From NCBI GenBank assembly GCA_021399445.1, contig JAJTUQ010000003.1, positions 1,550,001 to 1,614,000 on the forward strand: a DNA stretch of 64,000 bases. The letters are read 5' to 3'. Each line of letters opens with the position of its first letter. Position 1 is the stretch's first letter. The position numbers were made by a program, and so were the translations under genes. The DNA comes from Xylogone sp. PMI_703 (Eukaryota; Ascomycota; Leotiomycetes). The notes below the pieces were generated by a model that had not been told where the DNA came from, did not search any database, and saw only the letters and a program-made list of their open reading frames with translations. Positions 46,448 through 58,867 of this stretch are shown one piece after another.

Positions 46448-47137
46448 CTAGGAACTACTACGATTGAGGACGTCCGGGGGATCATTCTGCGGAGAATGCG
46501 GTTGAGTATTAGATGCTGAAGGTGCTGATGTCTCTGTGGTGGCCGCTGGTAGAGATGGTTCTGATGGCGGTGAAATCCCTGAGAGCCCTTGGGGAGCTGG
46601 CGGTGCCAATGGATGGGAAGGCATTTCCGAGGGCGGCATACCTCTCAGGGCCTTTTTGCGCTTAGCAGCATTTTTCCTTTCCTTCTTCTCTTTAGCTGTG
46701 CCTACTGTGTTAGCCCTTCTGAGTTGACACACGTGAACATATGAATCACGGCGTGGACCTGATTCATGTTATACGTAGAGCAACGACCTACGAGCAAAAA
46801 TGACATCCCTCTCTGTCCACCACTTTTGAATTGTGCTCATTGGGACTTTCCAGAAATCAGCTGCCTCTTGGAGGGTCACAGCTCGATATTCTATATCTGA
46901 CCCCGGGGGAACTGAAGGTGGTGGGATCCCAGGGCGATATCTAGGCTTCTGATAGTTCGGAGATGGTATCACGGGAACTCTATGGTGGAGAAGGAATTGC
47001 AAAATTTCGATCTTGCGGTGCCTAGGATAAGAGCGACGTGATGCGGTGACTGGCTTGTCTCTGGGCTTGTATGTGCGCTCCTCCAAGGGTTTAGGTTTGG
47101 GACCCCGTTTACGGGGAACTTGGACTGGGTTCTCCAT
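46448..47137 (-). CDS. AT-hook / helix-turn-helix-like hypothetical protein
   Basis: Two exons (46788-47137, 46448-46718; 69-nt intron joining IFARR to RANTVGTAKEKK) give 206 residues. It starts MENPVQVPRKRGPKPKP, where KRGPKPKP resembles an AT-hook. A central segment (YRAVTLQEAADFWKVPMSTIQKWW) looks like a helix-turn-helix, as in pogo/homeodomain-like proteins. A Lys/Arg-rich stretch (AKEKKERKNAAKRKKALRG) and a Pro/Ser-rich tail follow. Related small proteins recur in ascomycete genomes. DNA binding is likely; whether it is a host gene or derives from a transposase N-terminus is open. The Met at 47137 is chosen because it starts the conserved basic block. Confidence 0.65.
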
Positions 47138-48029
47138 AGTTAATATGCGTGACGGACTTACAGACTGGAAGAGAGAGATCCAGAGGGGCCACTTCCAAGC
47201 AATTGTACTACGGCATAAGCAATGTCGAAGTTGAATCCGCAATTTCATGTCCGTCGTTACTTGCCCAATTGGTTGTCATTGAGCCCTAACGGGTTAGCTC
47301 CGAACCCCTATTTTTAGTGGAACAAGCCTTCACGTGATAATTCATTCACGTGATATAACCTTAGAGCTCAACATAGGTGTGCATAACTTCTGCTTCACCA
47401 TTTGCACTACCGCTGTTATACAATTCAACTGCTTAGGCCTTGCTATTGGTCCTGAAATGATTATCTTCAAAGGCACCGTCTCCTCCATCTCCTCCACGTT
47501 GGACACTGCAAAGTCTCGGCTCTTACCACGGTAAAAGTCAAAATTACCGAATTTGCCGACCATGTGAAATACATCCTCTTTCCAGCAGAATCCCCACGTT
47601 TGCACTGGGTCCATGAAGATGTAGACCGCTACTTGTCGAGAGTTAATTACCAAGGTTAATGCTGTAGCTCTTTCTACCTCTCGCAGCTTCCACATACGGG
47701 TATGTGTACCCCGGATTTGCGGGGTGCGGAGAATGGAGACTGTCGACTGGTTGCTTTGGCCTCGTGAATGGCTTCAAAGACTCAATCGGAGTTTTTTGTT
47801 GAAAGTGGAATAATGAGAAGTTTTATATTGTGGCGTTTTTAGATTGATAATGATCAAGATACCATGTATGTACCTGCGTTCAGAAATGCCGGAACACGAT
47901 ATATAAAGGACCTTGATATCTCACTCCTGGCCCTTCCTGTCCCCAGCAGGAAGATCGTGTTCGGAATCAGGCGTCTCCATTTACTGTCTCCACACTGAAA
48001 ATAGCTGTGCCTTGTTCAATTCCTTCACA
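47138..48029. other. Intergenic, feruloyl esterase promoter
   Basis: About 890 nt between divergent genes. A 117-codon minus-strand frame at 47342-47695 has no motif and no splice partner and was not accepted. Confidence 0.45.
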
Positions 48030-49086
48030 ATGGTACACGCATCTTTGGCGGCGTTCTGCATTGCCGCTCTGCAGCTGATACCAACTGCAGCCTCTGCAAT
48101 TCCAAGAGGGCTGCCAGTTCCTGTTCTGTCTGGTTGTGGAAAGCCTCTCCCGAAAGGACAAGCGCACGGAATTGCTTCCAATGTTACAATATTTAGCGGC
48201 GGGGTTCAGCGCAGGTACCTTGTCTGGATTCCTCCGACCTATCAATCATTCATTCCCACTCCCCTCATTCTTTCATATCATGGAGGGAGCAGAACGTCAG
48301 AGATCCAAATGAGCCTGGATCAATTGACCAGTCCAGAGTTCAATACAAAGTCCATAGTCATTTACCCTCAAGGAATTGATGTATGTTAACTCGCAATATT
48401 TATTTTGTTTTGAAGACGCTAAGATATTACAGAACGTTTGGCAGGGAGTTCCCAACGTTACGACAAATGATCTTCAGTTCACCACGGATATACTCAACCA
48501 AGTTGAGAAGCTGTACTGCATTAATCCCAGCCGCATAACAGCAACTGGAAAATCAGACGGAGCGGGCTTTTGCAACGTCCTTGCATGCGATTCCAAACTC
48601 TCTAAACGCATTGCCGCCTTTGCTCCTGTTTCTGGAGCCTACTATATAGATGAGCAAACCTGTGATGCCTCAACCGTACGGATTCCATGCAAACCAGGAC
48701 GCAAGGATATCCCGATACTTGCTACCCACGGTGGAAACGACACCACGATCGCTTATGCTGGCGGCCCGCGAAAAGGAGAATGTCTTCCAAGCATTCCACA
48801 TTGGATTCAAGAATGGGCTATTCGAGAAGGGCTAGGCCAAAAGAACACAACCATTCCCCTGACAACTGACACTGTGACCTATCGTTTTGGGCACGGGTTG
48901 CAAGCTGGGTTGGTGGAACTGATATATGAATCTAACATTGGACATGACTGGCCCAGCACAGTACCGAATTTTGATAACAGCCAGGCTGGGCATCATCTTG
49001 CAAACTATAATGCAACCCCGATTATTTTAGATTTCTTTGAATCTCATCCGCTCAATCTCCTAGAGACTCTCGAGGAGATCCTTTGA
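48030..49086 (+). CDS. Secreted CE1 feruloyl esterase-like (PHB-esterase family)
   Basis: Serine esterase of the CE1 / polyhydroxybutyrate depolymerase-like family, which releases ferulic or related acids from plant cell-wall xylan. Two exons (48030-48380, 48433-49086; 52-nt intron joining YPQGID to NVWQGVPN) give 334 residues. Signal peptide MVHASLAAFCIAALQLIPTAASA. The oxyanion region is LILSYHGGSRT, the nucleophile Ser lies in GKSDGAGF, the Asp in HGGNDTTI and the His in IGHDWPS. Paired Cys (CGK, CDS, CDAST, CKPG) fit a secreted enzyme. Confidence 0.88.
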
Positions 49087-49642
49087 TTGAAATAGGCATT
49101 CAGCCTAAAGGGAATGAAAAGTCAATCATAGTAGAGTCCTGATGTATTGGGAGGCTGTATCACGTTATGTTTATAAAAGATTATTATAAATGTGCAAACA
49201 TTTACTCAATGCTATTATTCATCACAAACGATTCCCAATTGATTCATGTGTAAAATTCGGAGTGCTTCTTGCTATGGTGCGTTGAATGATATTTCAAATC
49301 CAAACTACCAGTGGAAGAACATTTGATTGAACTCCAGTACCTGCTGTTACAAGTAGATATATTTTTAATTCACCGTGAGAATAGAACCATACCCAATGAG
49401 CTCAGCTCGGATGCCCAGAGTACGGTATGTCTACCGGTAAACTTGAGTTCTAACTTCTGCTCTAAATATTTACCGATACTAATTCTGTAATTTTCCCCGA
49501 ATGCTCCACAGTGGCCAATGCCAGCGACATATGAAAATGCCATACGGCCATAATTACCGCCTAGGTCCATTTACTTGGCGATAATTATAAGGACGGGAAG
49601 TTGGAAATACTATTACACCTTGGAATAACTTTCATCGCCAAG
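49087..49642. other. Intergenic
   Basis: About 560 nt between genes in the same direction. No supportable feature beyond the expected promoter of the downstream hydrolase. Confidence 0.45.
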
Positions 49643-50645
49643 ATGGAGCCACGATTCTCACTTCCGGCAGCCACGCCTTATTCTAGTAAATGTGAGCTTG
49701 TGATTGGTGGGATTAAGGTATATGTATACGGGCTTGAGGAGTTAAAGCATACATCTGGCGTAGAGATAGCCGTGTTGTACCTTGCCCATATGAGAACTCG
49801 TACACATCTAGTCACAGAGGCTATTGCTCATGAGGTCCTGCATAGATATAGAACAAGCGGACAGACGAAGAGGGTGGAGCTAATTGCGGTTACCATGGAC
49901 ATGAGGAATCATGGAGACCGTATGGTAAGTGCACTGTCATAATGTTCATATCATCTTAACTCTAAGTCTTTCTAGGTCAGTCCAAAGGTGAATCTTACTT
50001 GGAAGGATGGAAATGAATTGCATGCGTAAGACTGCTCTCCTACGCTCTTTCAATTTATCATCACCAAATATAATCTTGACAAATATGAGCAGTCCTGATC
50101 TACTTACGTTAATATCCGGCTCTGCTCAAGATTTCAAACTCATTCTTGACTATCTTCCAGTGTACCTGCCACAGTTCACCCATTTTCATAACATCATGCT
50201 CGGTATATCTCTTGGAGGCCACACTGCGTACCGGATAGCCTCCTTAGCACCAGGCCAAATTGAAGGGTTTGCAATCGTAGTGGGTTGCCCAATGCTGGCT
50301 CCTCTTCTACTAAGCCGCTTGGGAATAGATCCTATTGAATTAAATACTACGATGACGGACCTTGGTTGTGTAAGTTATGATGTGCTGGAAAAAGTAATGA
50401 ACGAGGAACAGCGAAGACGATGGCCAAGAGCAGTTGCCAATTTACTCCAAGAAGAAGATGAGAAAGTTTACGAGAGTTTCCCATCAGATGTGCCGCTTCT
50501 AATATGTAACGGAAAACAAGATCCCTTAGTGCCGGCATCCTATACTGCATCGTGGTTAAAGAGGCGGAGAAACAAGCTGACTCGCGAAGAGGAGAGGAAC
50601 ATAAAATTTTTCATTCAAGACAATACTGGCCACAGTTGCACATAA
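49643..50645 (+). CDS. Alpha/beta-hydrolase
   Basis: Serine hydrolase of the alpha/beta fold, 294 residues from three exons (49643-49924, 49976-50025, 50093-50645). Intron joins are GDRM to VSPKVNLTW and NELHA to PDLLTLISGS. The nucleophile Ser is in MLGISLGGHTAYR, the acid in CNGKQDPLVPA and the His in DNTGHSC. There is no signal peptide. The start at 49643 is chosen over an earlier Met because the family begins close to it. Substrate is unknown. Confidence 0.82.
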
Positions 50646-51296
50646 GAAATGGTAGAAATAATTGATGTTTGGTTAGGAAATATGTTTGAATCAAGGGCTG
50701 TGGAATCTGTACTGGTCGAGTCACATTTATAATAGCATAGAATATATATGGGGAAATATAATACAAGTCTATTTTACTTTTACGATCATATATGGTCTGG
50801 AACAGCATATAATGAATAGAATCACAGAACCGCATATCGATATGCATGAACATTCTATGTGTATATTTTGTGTTGTAAGGCTCATCTCATGAGGAGTTGC
50901 TACAGTCATCTAGAGCGGATTGGCTTCCGTTGAAAGTGGGCAAATGTCGACGGATATGTCCGCTCTCCACCTTTGATTCACCAGGTTAGCTCTATCTCCC
51001 CTCTTCATATCAGAGATCGGGACTCAGTGATTCGTCCAGCTTATAATTGCCTCATTTGGAGACGCTTTACCTCGGGCAAGATCCAACAGCTTTCTCGATG
51101 CTCCAGCTGATAACGATCCAAGATCTATCCCCCGCGAGCAATCCTCTTGGCATTAGCAATCTTATGTCTCCTACTGAAGATCTCCGCAGAATAATACTTG
51201 AAGCTAGCTTAGTGTCTTTACATCTGCTGCAGTCTTATTATTCTAACTTTTCAAGTATTGGAATAGCTGTCAGAGAAGCTACCAACAACCCATAAA
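50646..51296. other. Intergenic
   Basis: About 650 nt, AT-rich on the left. It should hold the promoter of the M20 amidohydrolase. No gene recognised. Confidence 0.45.
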
Positions 51297-52923
51297 ATGG
51301 GGGATACAAACCAACATCCTGACGAGGCTTTGCAGGAAATACCGGCTCTTTCACCTGAATATGCAAACCTACAGATTAATGCACAGCGTGTTAATTCCAT
51401 GCTTGAGGAGTCCTGCGCGTGGGGAAGGTAAGTGCTACCAGAGGCATAAACCGAAGTTTTCACAGCTGACCTCAAAACTTGAAAAATAGCACTCCAGATG
51501 GAGGAATGAGTATGTATCATTATCTTCTATATTTTCTGTAACAGGAAGCCCTTATCCATTCCACTAACACTAGCATACAATAAGATCGATTAACATGCAA
51601 TGATGACGACAAGAAAGTTCGCGAGTGGTTTGTCTCCGAGACGAAGAAATGTGGATGCGAGATCAAGGTATATCTCGAAATGAATCATTTTTAGCTGTGT
51701 GAAAATGAATAGGCTTCTGACTTACATGCCTTCGCAGGTCGATGAGATGGGCAACATATTCGCAATCCGTCCTGGCCGAAATAACGATCTACCTCCAATC
51801 GCGCTAGGTTCACATCTCGACACCCAGCCAACAGGTGGAAAATATGACGGTATTCTGGGCGTTATTTCAGCAATTGAGGTATTGAAGGTCATTCATCAGC
51901 ACAATATCACCACCTATGCTCCACTGGCTGTAGTTGACTGGACCAATGAAGAAGGGGCACGTTTCCCACCAGCTATGCTTTGCTCCGGTGTTTGGGGAGG
52001 GGCGTTCACAGCAGATTATGCCCACAGTAGAACAGATGCCTCTGGCAAGACTCTTAAGGAAGAGCTCCAAAGAATAGGTTTCCTTGGCTCAACACCTTGT
52101 TCTTATGAAACCAATCCCTTGCTTGCCCATTTTGAAGTCCACATTGAGCAAGGACCTATTCTTGACCATGAAGAATCTGCTGCTGCCATTGTTACCGGGG
52201 TCCAATCTATGAGATGGTACAAAGTAGGAGTGACTGGCCGTGAAGCACATACTGGTACAACACCCATGGATCGCCGTAGCGATGCTCTCCTTGGTGCGGC
52301 AAAAATGATTGTTGAGACAAACCGTTTCGTTACCACCGGTGACCTTGCTGCGAGACAAGCCCGCGCAACTATTGCTGTGATCAACTCTCTTCCGCAAAGT
52401 ATCAACACTATTGCAGGAAAAGTCGAATTAGGTCTCGACATCCGCGCACCCAGTGATGGTGATGTCGAAATCGTTGAAAAGCTCTGTTATGATCGCTTCA
52501 ACGAGATCTGCAACGAGCATGGACTTAAAATGACATTTGACAATTTCTGGGTCTCGCAAGCCATCACTTTTGATAAGACGATGGTTGGATGTGTCCGACA
52601 ATCAGCAAAAGAGATCCATTGTGAGATGGAGCTGGTGAGTGGTGCAGGCCATGATAGTGTCTATACAAGAAGAAAGGTGCCAACTGCTATGATCTTCGTC
52701 CGTTGTCGAGATGGAGTCTCTCATAATCCAGCAGAATATTCGAGACCGGAAGAGTATGTTTCTCCTTTATTCTATGACCAATCATAACGTGATATGCTCA
52801 AGGATATGCAAATATGTACTAATTAAGTTTCTTCGTTCTAGTTGCGCTGCTGGTGCCCAAGTTTTACTAGGGGCATATTTACGATATGATAGTTATATCC
52901 GTAAAAACTCAGAAAAGGTTTAG
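51297..52923 (+). CDS. M20-family N-carbamoyl-amino-acid / ureido amidohydrolase
   Basis: Metal-dependent amidohydrolase of the hydantoinase/carbamoylase group (beta-ureidopropionase, allantoate amidohydrolase, N-carbamoyl-L-amino-acid hydrolase), which splits ureido compounds to amine, CO2 and ammonia. Five exons (51297-51427, 51490-51509, 51585-51667, 51738-52753, 52842-52923) give 443 residues; exon 2 is only 20 nt. Metal ligands are in GSHLDTQPTGGKYDG (His, Asp), WTNEEGARF (Glu), HFEVHIEQGP (His) and SHNPAEYS (His). The carboxylate-binding part GREAHTGTTPMDRRSDAL is typical. Cytosolic. A DAL5-type permease, known for allantoate and ureidosuccinate uptake, lies about 10 kb away. Confidence 0.9.
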
Positions 52924-53051
52924 GATCTGGTAGGATATGGATATGTGCCCGTAGAGCAACCTTCGGTATAAAATTGCATTATATTATATTATAAACAGAG
53001 GACTGGGGTCAGTCAATTCTGTCCATATAATGATCTATTGTTGACAACGCT

Positions 53052-54506
53052 TCAATCTCTGGCCAAAAATTCTCCTCGACCAACACGCTCACATAAATCC
53101 TTCAGCACTCGCCCAGCCCACTCAAAGTCCTCAATGTCCAAGTAAACCTGGGCGCTAAGCCTACACCACCAAGCACCCTGAAACCAAAATATTGGGATGA
53201 AGGTCTTGTAATCAGGAACGATGGTCTCTAGCATCCATCTCGTAACAGCTTCTCGCGTTCCTTCAGTCTCTATAACAATATTCTTCCCCTCAACTCTCTT
53301 TTTCCCTAAATATATCGGAAGCAAAATATTCACCATACTGCAATTTGTTAATGTATGTGTTTCATTATCCAGTATTTTCGTCCCTAGTATCTCGGCAACT
53401 TTTTGCCCTCCCTGTACCGCCAAGTTGTGACAATAATTTCGAATATTCTCTTCCCCTCCACACACTCCCTCCCTCCATTTAATAGCTTCTGAGACACAGA
53501 GATATGGTGTGTAGTCTACGGTCCCAACAAACTCGAAATTTGTTACAAACGTCCCTTTAGGAGCTGACTTCTTAATAGACCAATGCTGAGAGCTTTTATC
53601 GACTCCAGAGCTACCATGGTCTAGTTCTGGCCTGAAACCGTGAGACGTAGGGAGCGTACTCCTCATCATAGACTGGTTTCTTTCTGGGACGTAGAATACA
53701 GCGCATCCACGGGGAACAAATAACCATTTATGACAGTTGCTTACAAAAAAATCTGGATCTAGTGTCTTGATGTTTAAATCAATTTGACCAATGGCGTGTG
53801 CGCCATCAATGAGACTCAATATGCCTTCTTCACAACAGATGGAGGTTAGGGACTCAAAAGGCAAACGAACACCAGGATTTGACACTATGGTATCAAAGAT
53901 AGCTAGTCGTGGCCGGCGATCTAGTTGTCTAGAAGTCTCTATAGCGTCTTTGAATGCTTGTAAGATCTCAACATCTTCGAGGGGAAGCGTTAGAGGTATT
54001 TCACGAATAGCGACACTGTTATGCGTGGATTCTCTAAGATACTCCGTTGTTTTACCGCACGCACCGTAGATGATGTTGAATTGAAGTATTTCATCCCTTT
54101 TGTCGGGGTTCCAAGTTATGTTCCTAAGCACTGTGTTAACCGCGGTCGTTGCATTAGGAACATAAACCACAGTCTCCACTGGAACTTCGAGGAACTTTGC
54201 GACAGCTATACGATTCTCATCTAGCAGTTTTGGGTATTCCCATTTTATGAAAGGGCATGGTGTAGCATCGCATTCATTGCGAAGAGTGGTTGCCTTGTCT
54301 CGAACAGCAGTTGGCCAGGTCCCGTAGGATCCTATATTATGAACTTAGAATTACGTAGATATTCTGGGCTGGTCATATGTACCATGGTTTAGATTCTTAT
54401 AGCCCTCTGCAAATGCAAAATGTCTTAGCATCGGTTTACCAAAGGGTGTGGCTTCATATTTCAATAGCTGTTCGTTGATAGGGAGATCGGCGATATCACC
54501 CATCAT
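53052..54506 (-). CDS. Class V PLP-dependent aminotransferase (isopenicillin-N-epimerase / desulfurase-like)
   Basis: Two exons (54383-54506, 53052-54331; 51-nt intron joining LNHG to SYGTWP) give 467 residues. The conserved start FGKPMLRHFAFAEGYKNLNHG, PNATTAVNTVLRN, the PLP-contacting SLIDGAHAIGQID and the Schiff-base Lys in FFVSNCHKWLF are all present. The group covers cysteine desulfurases, cysteine lyases and epimerases; the sequence does not fix the reaction. It faces the M20 gene tail to tail, with 128 nt between the stops. Confidence 0.87.
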
Positions 54507-54902
54507 TGATAAGACGATCTGTATATGTTTCTGGATGGGACACTAGAATAATCAAATCAGCTGGAAAGCTATAACGAATAGAAATGATTATCTCTAGGAG
54601 AGAGTAATGATACTAGCATTACTATCCTTGAGGACCGAGTTGGAAGAGATTCTATTATTCCAAGAGTGGGATTTTAGTTAGTTTGCGATAGCAGTTGTTG
54701 GTATGAGGGTGCAAAACAGCTTCGTCATGTTACATATAGAGGCAAACGTGGATTGTTATTTTGGCTGAACGTATGTTGAAGTAACAACAGGGACGTTATA
54801 CGGCTTAAACAGAGCACCAAGGGATATACTAATCACAATCCACTAATTACCTTGATTAGAATTACCATTCCATACATTCTGCGACTACAGCCTCAGTTAA
54901 TA
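54507..54902. other. Intergenic
   Basis: About 400 nt between two minus-strand genes, including the promoter of the aminotransferase. Nothing else recognised. Confidence 0.45.
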
Positions 54903-56531
54903 CTACAAGTCACCAAATACCTTATCTTCAAGCTCTTTGTTCTTGACACTAATCTTTTCAATGTCCTCGATGCTCAGCACGCCTTCTTCAGTAACATACG
55001 AGTCAATCCACTTTGGTGACACCCACTCAAAGTATGCATTTTTGATGTCCACCTTAAAACCTATGTGCCTCTTCTTCTCTAATTGTTCCACCACGTCCTT
55101 GTCCCATACATCACTCATCTCAGTAGGATCGTTATACTCCACCTTGGCATGGTTTGCTTCGAAGCTTGAGGAAGTTATCTTACTGGTTTCGAAAACGGTA
55201 ACCACTTGACACCGCGGACTGATGCTCTTTGCTACAATAGCTGCAGCTAAACTTCCAATCTTATTACTTACATCGCCATTAGGCAGGACTTTATCGCCAC
55301 CTAAGACCAGGAAATCTGCATCTCTAGTTACTGTAGCCATACTTGCATCGGAGACCACCTCTACCTGTAACTTGTGGATAACAGATGGATTGTATTTGAG
55401 ACGTGATAGAAGGGCGCTAACGAATGACAACCCTTCAAATTTGGGTCGTGACTCTAGGACGGAGAGTGAGACGTTAAACCCTCTTGTAGAAAGAACACAG
55501 ATCAAATGTGATAAGCATTGAGTGGCTGTTCCTGAGAAGGATAATGTGACAATATGTATAGGTTTTGATTGATCATTGGCCCCATCAAGTGGTGGCTGGT
55601 CTTCCACTAGAGCGACAAAGTTGCTTGCTAAACTCTCTAGGGCGTTTTGAGCTACTTCAATCCTCGATTCAATAGCCTCTTCAGCAAGTTTTCTGATCTG
55701 ATCCACTTGAGGAAGTCCTCCAGCTGATTCAATGACAGAGTCTATCTTGGTTTTCGTTGATTCTAAAGCCTTGAATAGTTGAGATTCAATCGCAGGGCCC
55801 ATGCTAGGCCTTCCATTTTTACCTAGATGCCAAGCCATCCATCTCAACTTATCCCAGAGTTCTTTAGACTCGCTGACTTGACTTAGCTCCCCACTCTTGA
55901 CGGAAGCTAACAGAATCTTGAGAGCTTTTATTGCCATTGCCTGAGCACCACTCACGTGATCTTCTTTCAAGGTTTGCAAGCCCTTCTCAGTTTCATCGCT
56001 AACTAGAACTCTGCACATACCAATTTCCAACTGGGGAACATGTTCGTAGCTTTCTAAATCACCTGGTCTGATGAACTTGTACTCAGTATGTTCCCAGTCG
56101 AAGGTTATGGGCTTAGCTTCTGGCTTGAGTTCCCATGCGAAGGGATGGATAGTCCATTCTGTATTCAGCTCTTCGTCAATAAGAGAGAATGGCTTGCCAC
56201 GTCGTAATAACTGAATATCATCTGGCACTGTTAGAGTTGTTTCCTCTAAGATCTCACGCTGAGCAGCATGTTCTGGAGAAGCATCGTTGGGGTCGATAGA
56301 TCCAGAGCAAACGGCCCATTTACCGCTGTTCCGCTTTGTTAGCATCAAGCTTCAACAGGTTGTAGAGAGAGTCTATATACCTCAGGATGCATAACAAAAA
56401 CTTACTACTTACCGATACGTACTAACATCCTGGCTACGCTTAAACAGCGCAAATGTGAGACCCTCTTTAGACTGCGGGGAGGTACAGATGAACGAGGAGA
56501 CAATTGCGCGCTGTCGACGATTCGAACTCAT
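54903..56531 (-). CDS. NUDIX hydrolase fused to eIF2B-like domain
   Basis: Two exons (56413-56531, 54903-56325; 87-nt intron joining VSTYR to GKWAVCSGSID) give 513 residues. The N-terminal half is a NUDIX domain: strand RAIVSSFICTS, then a NUDIX box that keeps REILEE but has Thr where the usual later Gly stands and a one-residue longer spacing, so catalysis may be changed. From about residue 180 the protein is an initiation-factor-2B alpha/beta/delta-like (methylthioribose-1-phosphate or ribose-phosphate isomerase-like) domain, with VTLSFSGTATQCL, SVLESRPKFEG, VEVVSDASMA and FLVLGGDKVLPNGDVSNKIG. The fusion is seen in other ascomycetes as far as I recall. A role in nucleotide-sugar or ribose-phosphate metabolism is possible. 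Confidence 0.88.
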
Positions 56532-56702
56532 ATTGCGATGATTAAACCGGGGCCCTTGTATACGACCCGTGATATTGAGCAGTCTGGCTTGATTGTGTTT
56601 TAAAAATAACATTTTGGAAGGTGGATGCGTGGGTAGATATTCGGTGATTTTTCTGTCTCCTGATGTTCATAGCTGCACGTGATGTCCACGTACGTGTATG
56701 GC

Positions 56703-56893
56703 TGTCAGAGGTTATGGCGCAGTGGTTAGGCTACTCCACATATAAATTGTATGGTACAGAGACTCTATTCGTTGCTAGTCTTTATGATGTACAGTACATA
56801 GGGGTAAACCGGTAAAACTCTTCTCTTTTACCGACCGTTAGCTTCTACAGCTATGATTGGCCAACGCCAATTACGTAAGCAATATCTCTGACA
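56703..56893 (-). repeat. 3' LTR of the copia element
   Basis: 191 bp, beginning TGTCAGAG and ending CTCTGACA (inverted tips TGTCAGAG/CTCTGACA). Identical to the other LTR over its full length by my reading. On the plus strand it carries TGGCGCAGTGGTTAGG, which matches a tRNA D-arm / pol III A-box. Confidence 0.95.
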
Positions 56894-56903
56894 CTCCCCC
56901 ATG
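56894..56903 (-). other. Polypurine tract
   Basis: In the sense (minus) direction CATGGGGGAG lies directly against the 3' LTR, the expected site for plus-strand priming. Confidence 0.75.
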
Positions 56904-57142
56904 CGTCGTAATTGCTGTCCCTCCCCCTACGGCGCAATATAGCTGTGTAGGTGTATTTGCGGTTGGTTTCAGGCCTCGTTAACTCCCACAACGAGTTTAC
57001 GGCTCGTAACGTCTACATCTCCCTTGGAGTTCGATCGTTCCACAGGTCTACAGGTTCTACTTCTCCCCCAGTGGAAGAGTTCGATCACTGTACTGTGTTA
57101 TGGTACAAGAGTGCTTCCGGCATCTTTAGTATTCCTAGCCTC

Positions 57143-58624
57143 CTAGGTTTGCTGGAATTCCCCAATTCCGAGTATACGAAGATGCTTGTAGAATCGTTCT
57201 ACGGGTAATTGTTTCGTGAGTATGTCTGCCGGTTGGTCAACACCCGGAATATGCTCTACTGAGAACCTGCCGGCTTCCACTATGTCAGATCGAATGTAAT
57301 TGAACCGTATATCAATGTGCTTGGCTTTCTTGTGATACTTGTTGTCGTGGATGAGTTCTACGGCTTTCATATTGTCGATATAAAGCGTTGGCGGATGGGG
57401 AAAGTCTTCCTTCAGGTCTTTATTCAACTTCTCTAGCTATGCCGCTTCCTTCGAGGCTTCGCTTGCCGATATGAATTCAGCTTCCATAGAGCTTAACGCG
57501 GTCGATTTCTAACGCTGAGTCACCCATAATATAACTCCCCCAGCTCGAGTTATGGTTCATCTGTTAAAGGACTTCCTGTCATTTTCAGTTCTCCATGTAA
57601 CGTCATTATACAGAGTGTAGAGGTTTTCGGTCCGTGGAGGTGTGTTTAGGCATCTTAGACTCTCTTGCGGACTCCCAGTATAGGTTATTCTATAGCTAAT
57701 TGTTCCTTTTAAATAATGTAACACTTGTTTGGCATATTGAAGGTGTAAGACTCGTGGATCTGACATATGCCTTGCCAGTTAGCTGACTGTGTAGCTGATG
57801 TCTGGACGTATACAGTTCGACAGGTAAATGAATGAGCTTGTAAGTTGTTGATACAGTGTTACTTTAGGGAGCTTTAGTGGTTGATAACGGTTGTTTTTGG
57901 TTATGGCCTCTGAGTTTAATTCATCAATTCGAGATAGGATTGTTCCCGGGGGTATAGGTAGCTTGATTAGGTTGTAATTCGACATCTTAAATCGCTCTAA
58001 GAGGTTAGTGATATATAGCGTTTGGTGGAGGTGTAAAGACTTAGTTTTACGGTCATGTTTGATCTGAAATCCGACGAATAACTTTGTCTCCCTTAAGTCT
58101 TTGTACTTTTACTGCTTAAATATCTGGGATTTGGTGTGTATTACTTTGTCAAGATCTTTTATAATCAATATATCGTCAACAAATAGTAAGATATATACTT
58201 TATCTTTTACATAGATATTAAGGTCTGTAACTGATGGCTTAAAGCCAATACTTTCAAAATATGCGTTCATATCCTTGAACCATACTCTCGGAGCTTGTTT
58301 CAGTCCGTAAAGTGACTTGTGGAGCTGTAAACAATATTCTGACGGGTCTACGGATGGATCTAGCTATTCGAAATACTCTGGGATCTCCATATATATCTCC
58401 TCCGGCAAGTGAGAGTTCAGAAAAGCTGTGTCAACATTTACTTGATGTATTTCCAGGTCTTTGGCCGCTGTTACAGCTAAAGTGGTTTTTACGGATGTAT
58501 ACTTCACCACTGATGCGAAGGTTTCTGTATAGTTTACTCCGTAAACTTGTTCAAATCCTTTAATCACAAGGCGTGTTTTGTGACATGATAACTCTTCTTT
58601 ATCGTTGAACTTATTCTTATACAC
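57143..58624 (-). pseudogene. Copia reverse transcriptase / RNase H, decayed
   Basis: Fragments in several frames. From the right: an RT start with VNVDTAFLNSHLPEEIYMEIPE at 58364-58624, the catalytic LLFVDDILII near 58160-58195, a connecting part with LKGTISYRITYTG at 57557-57766, and the RNase H end with KHIDIRFNYIRSDIVEAGRF and DQPADILTKQLP at 57143-57427. Stops and frame changes separate them, so no active enzyme is made. Confidence 0.85.
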
Positions 58625-58867
58625 TTATTTGCAACTTATAATCTTCCGGTTCTGAGGTCTCTTAACGATAGAAAATGTATGTATATGCTTTAACGACTAT
58701 AGTTCCGAGAGAATAGTTTTTTTCTATCCGTCAGGATCCCTTTTGAGTGTTTCTTGGGCCGTAAAGACCTCAAATGGCATAGTATAGCTCTTTTGGAGTT
58801 TAGTAACCATCATAGTTATGTCATCTGAAAAGACTTTCCTCTTGGGGTGTCTCCTTGACCTAGTAGA

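Noticed and set aside
47342..47695. 117-codon minus-strand frame between HTH-like and esterase genes
   Set aside because: Amino acid composition is plausible but there is no family match in memory and no gene structure around it.
56715..56730. tRNA gene suggested by an A-box-like TGGCGCAGTGGTTAGG
   Set aside because: Lies within both LTRs; no B-box or cloverleaf follows, so it is part of the retrotransposon end.
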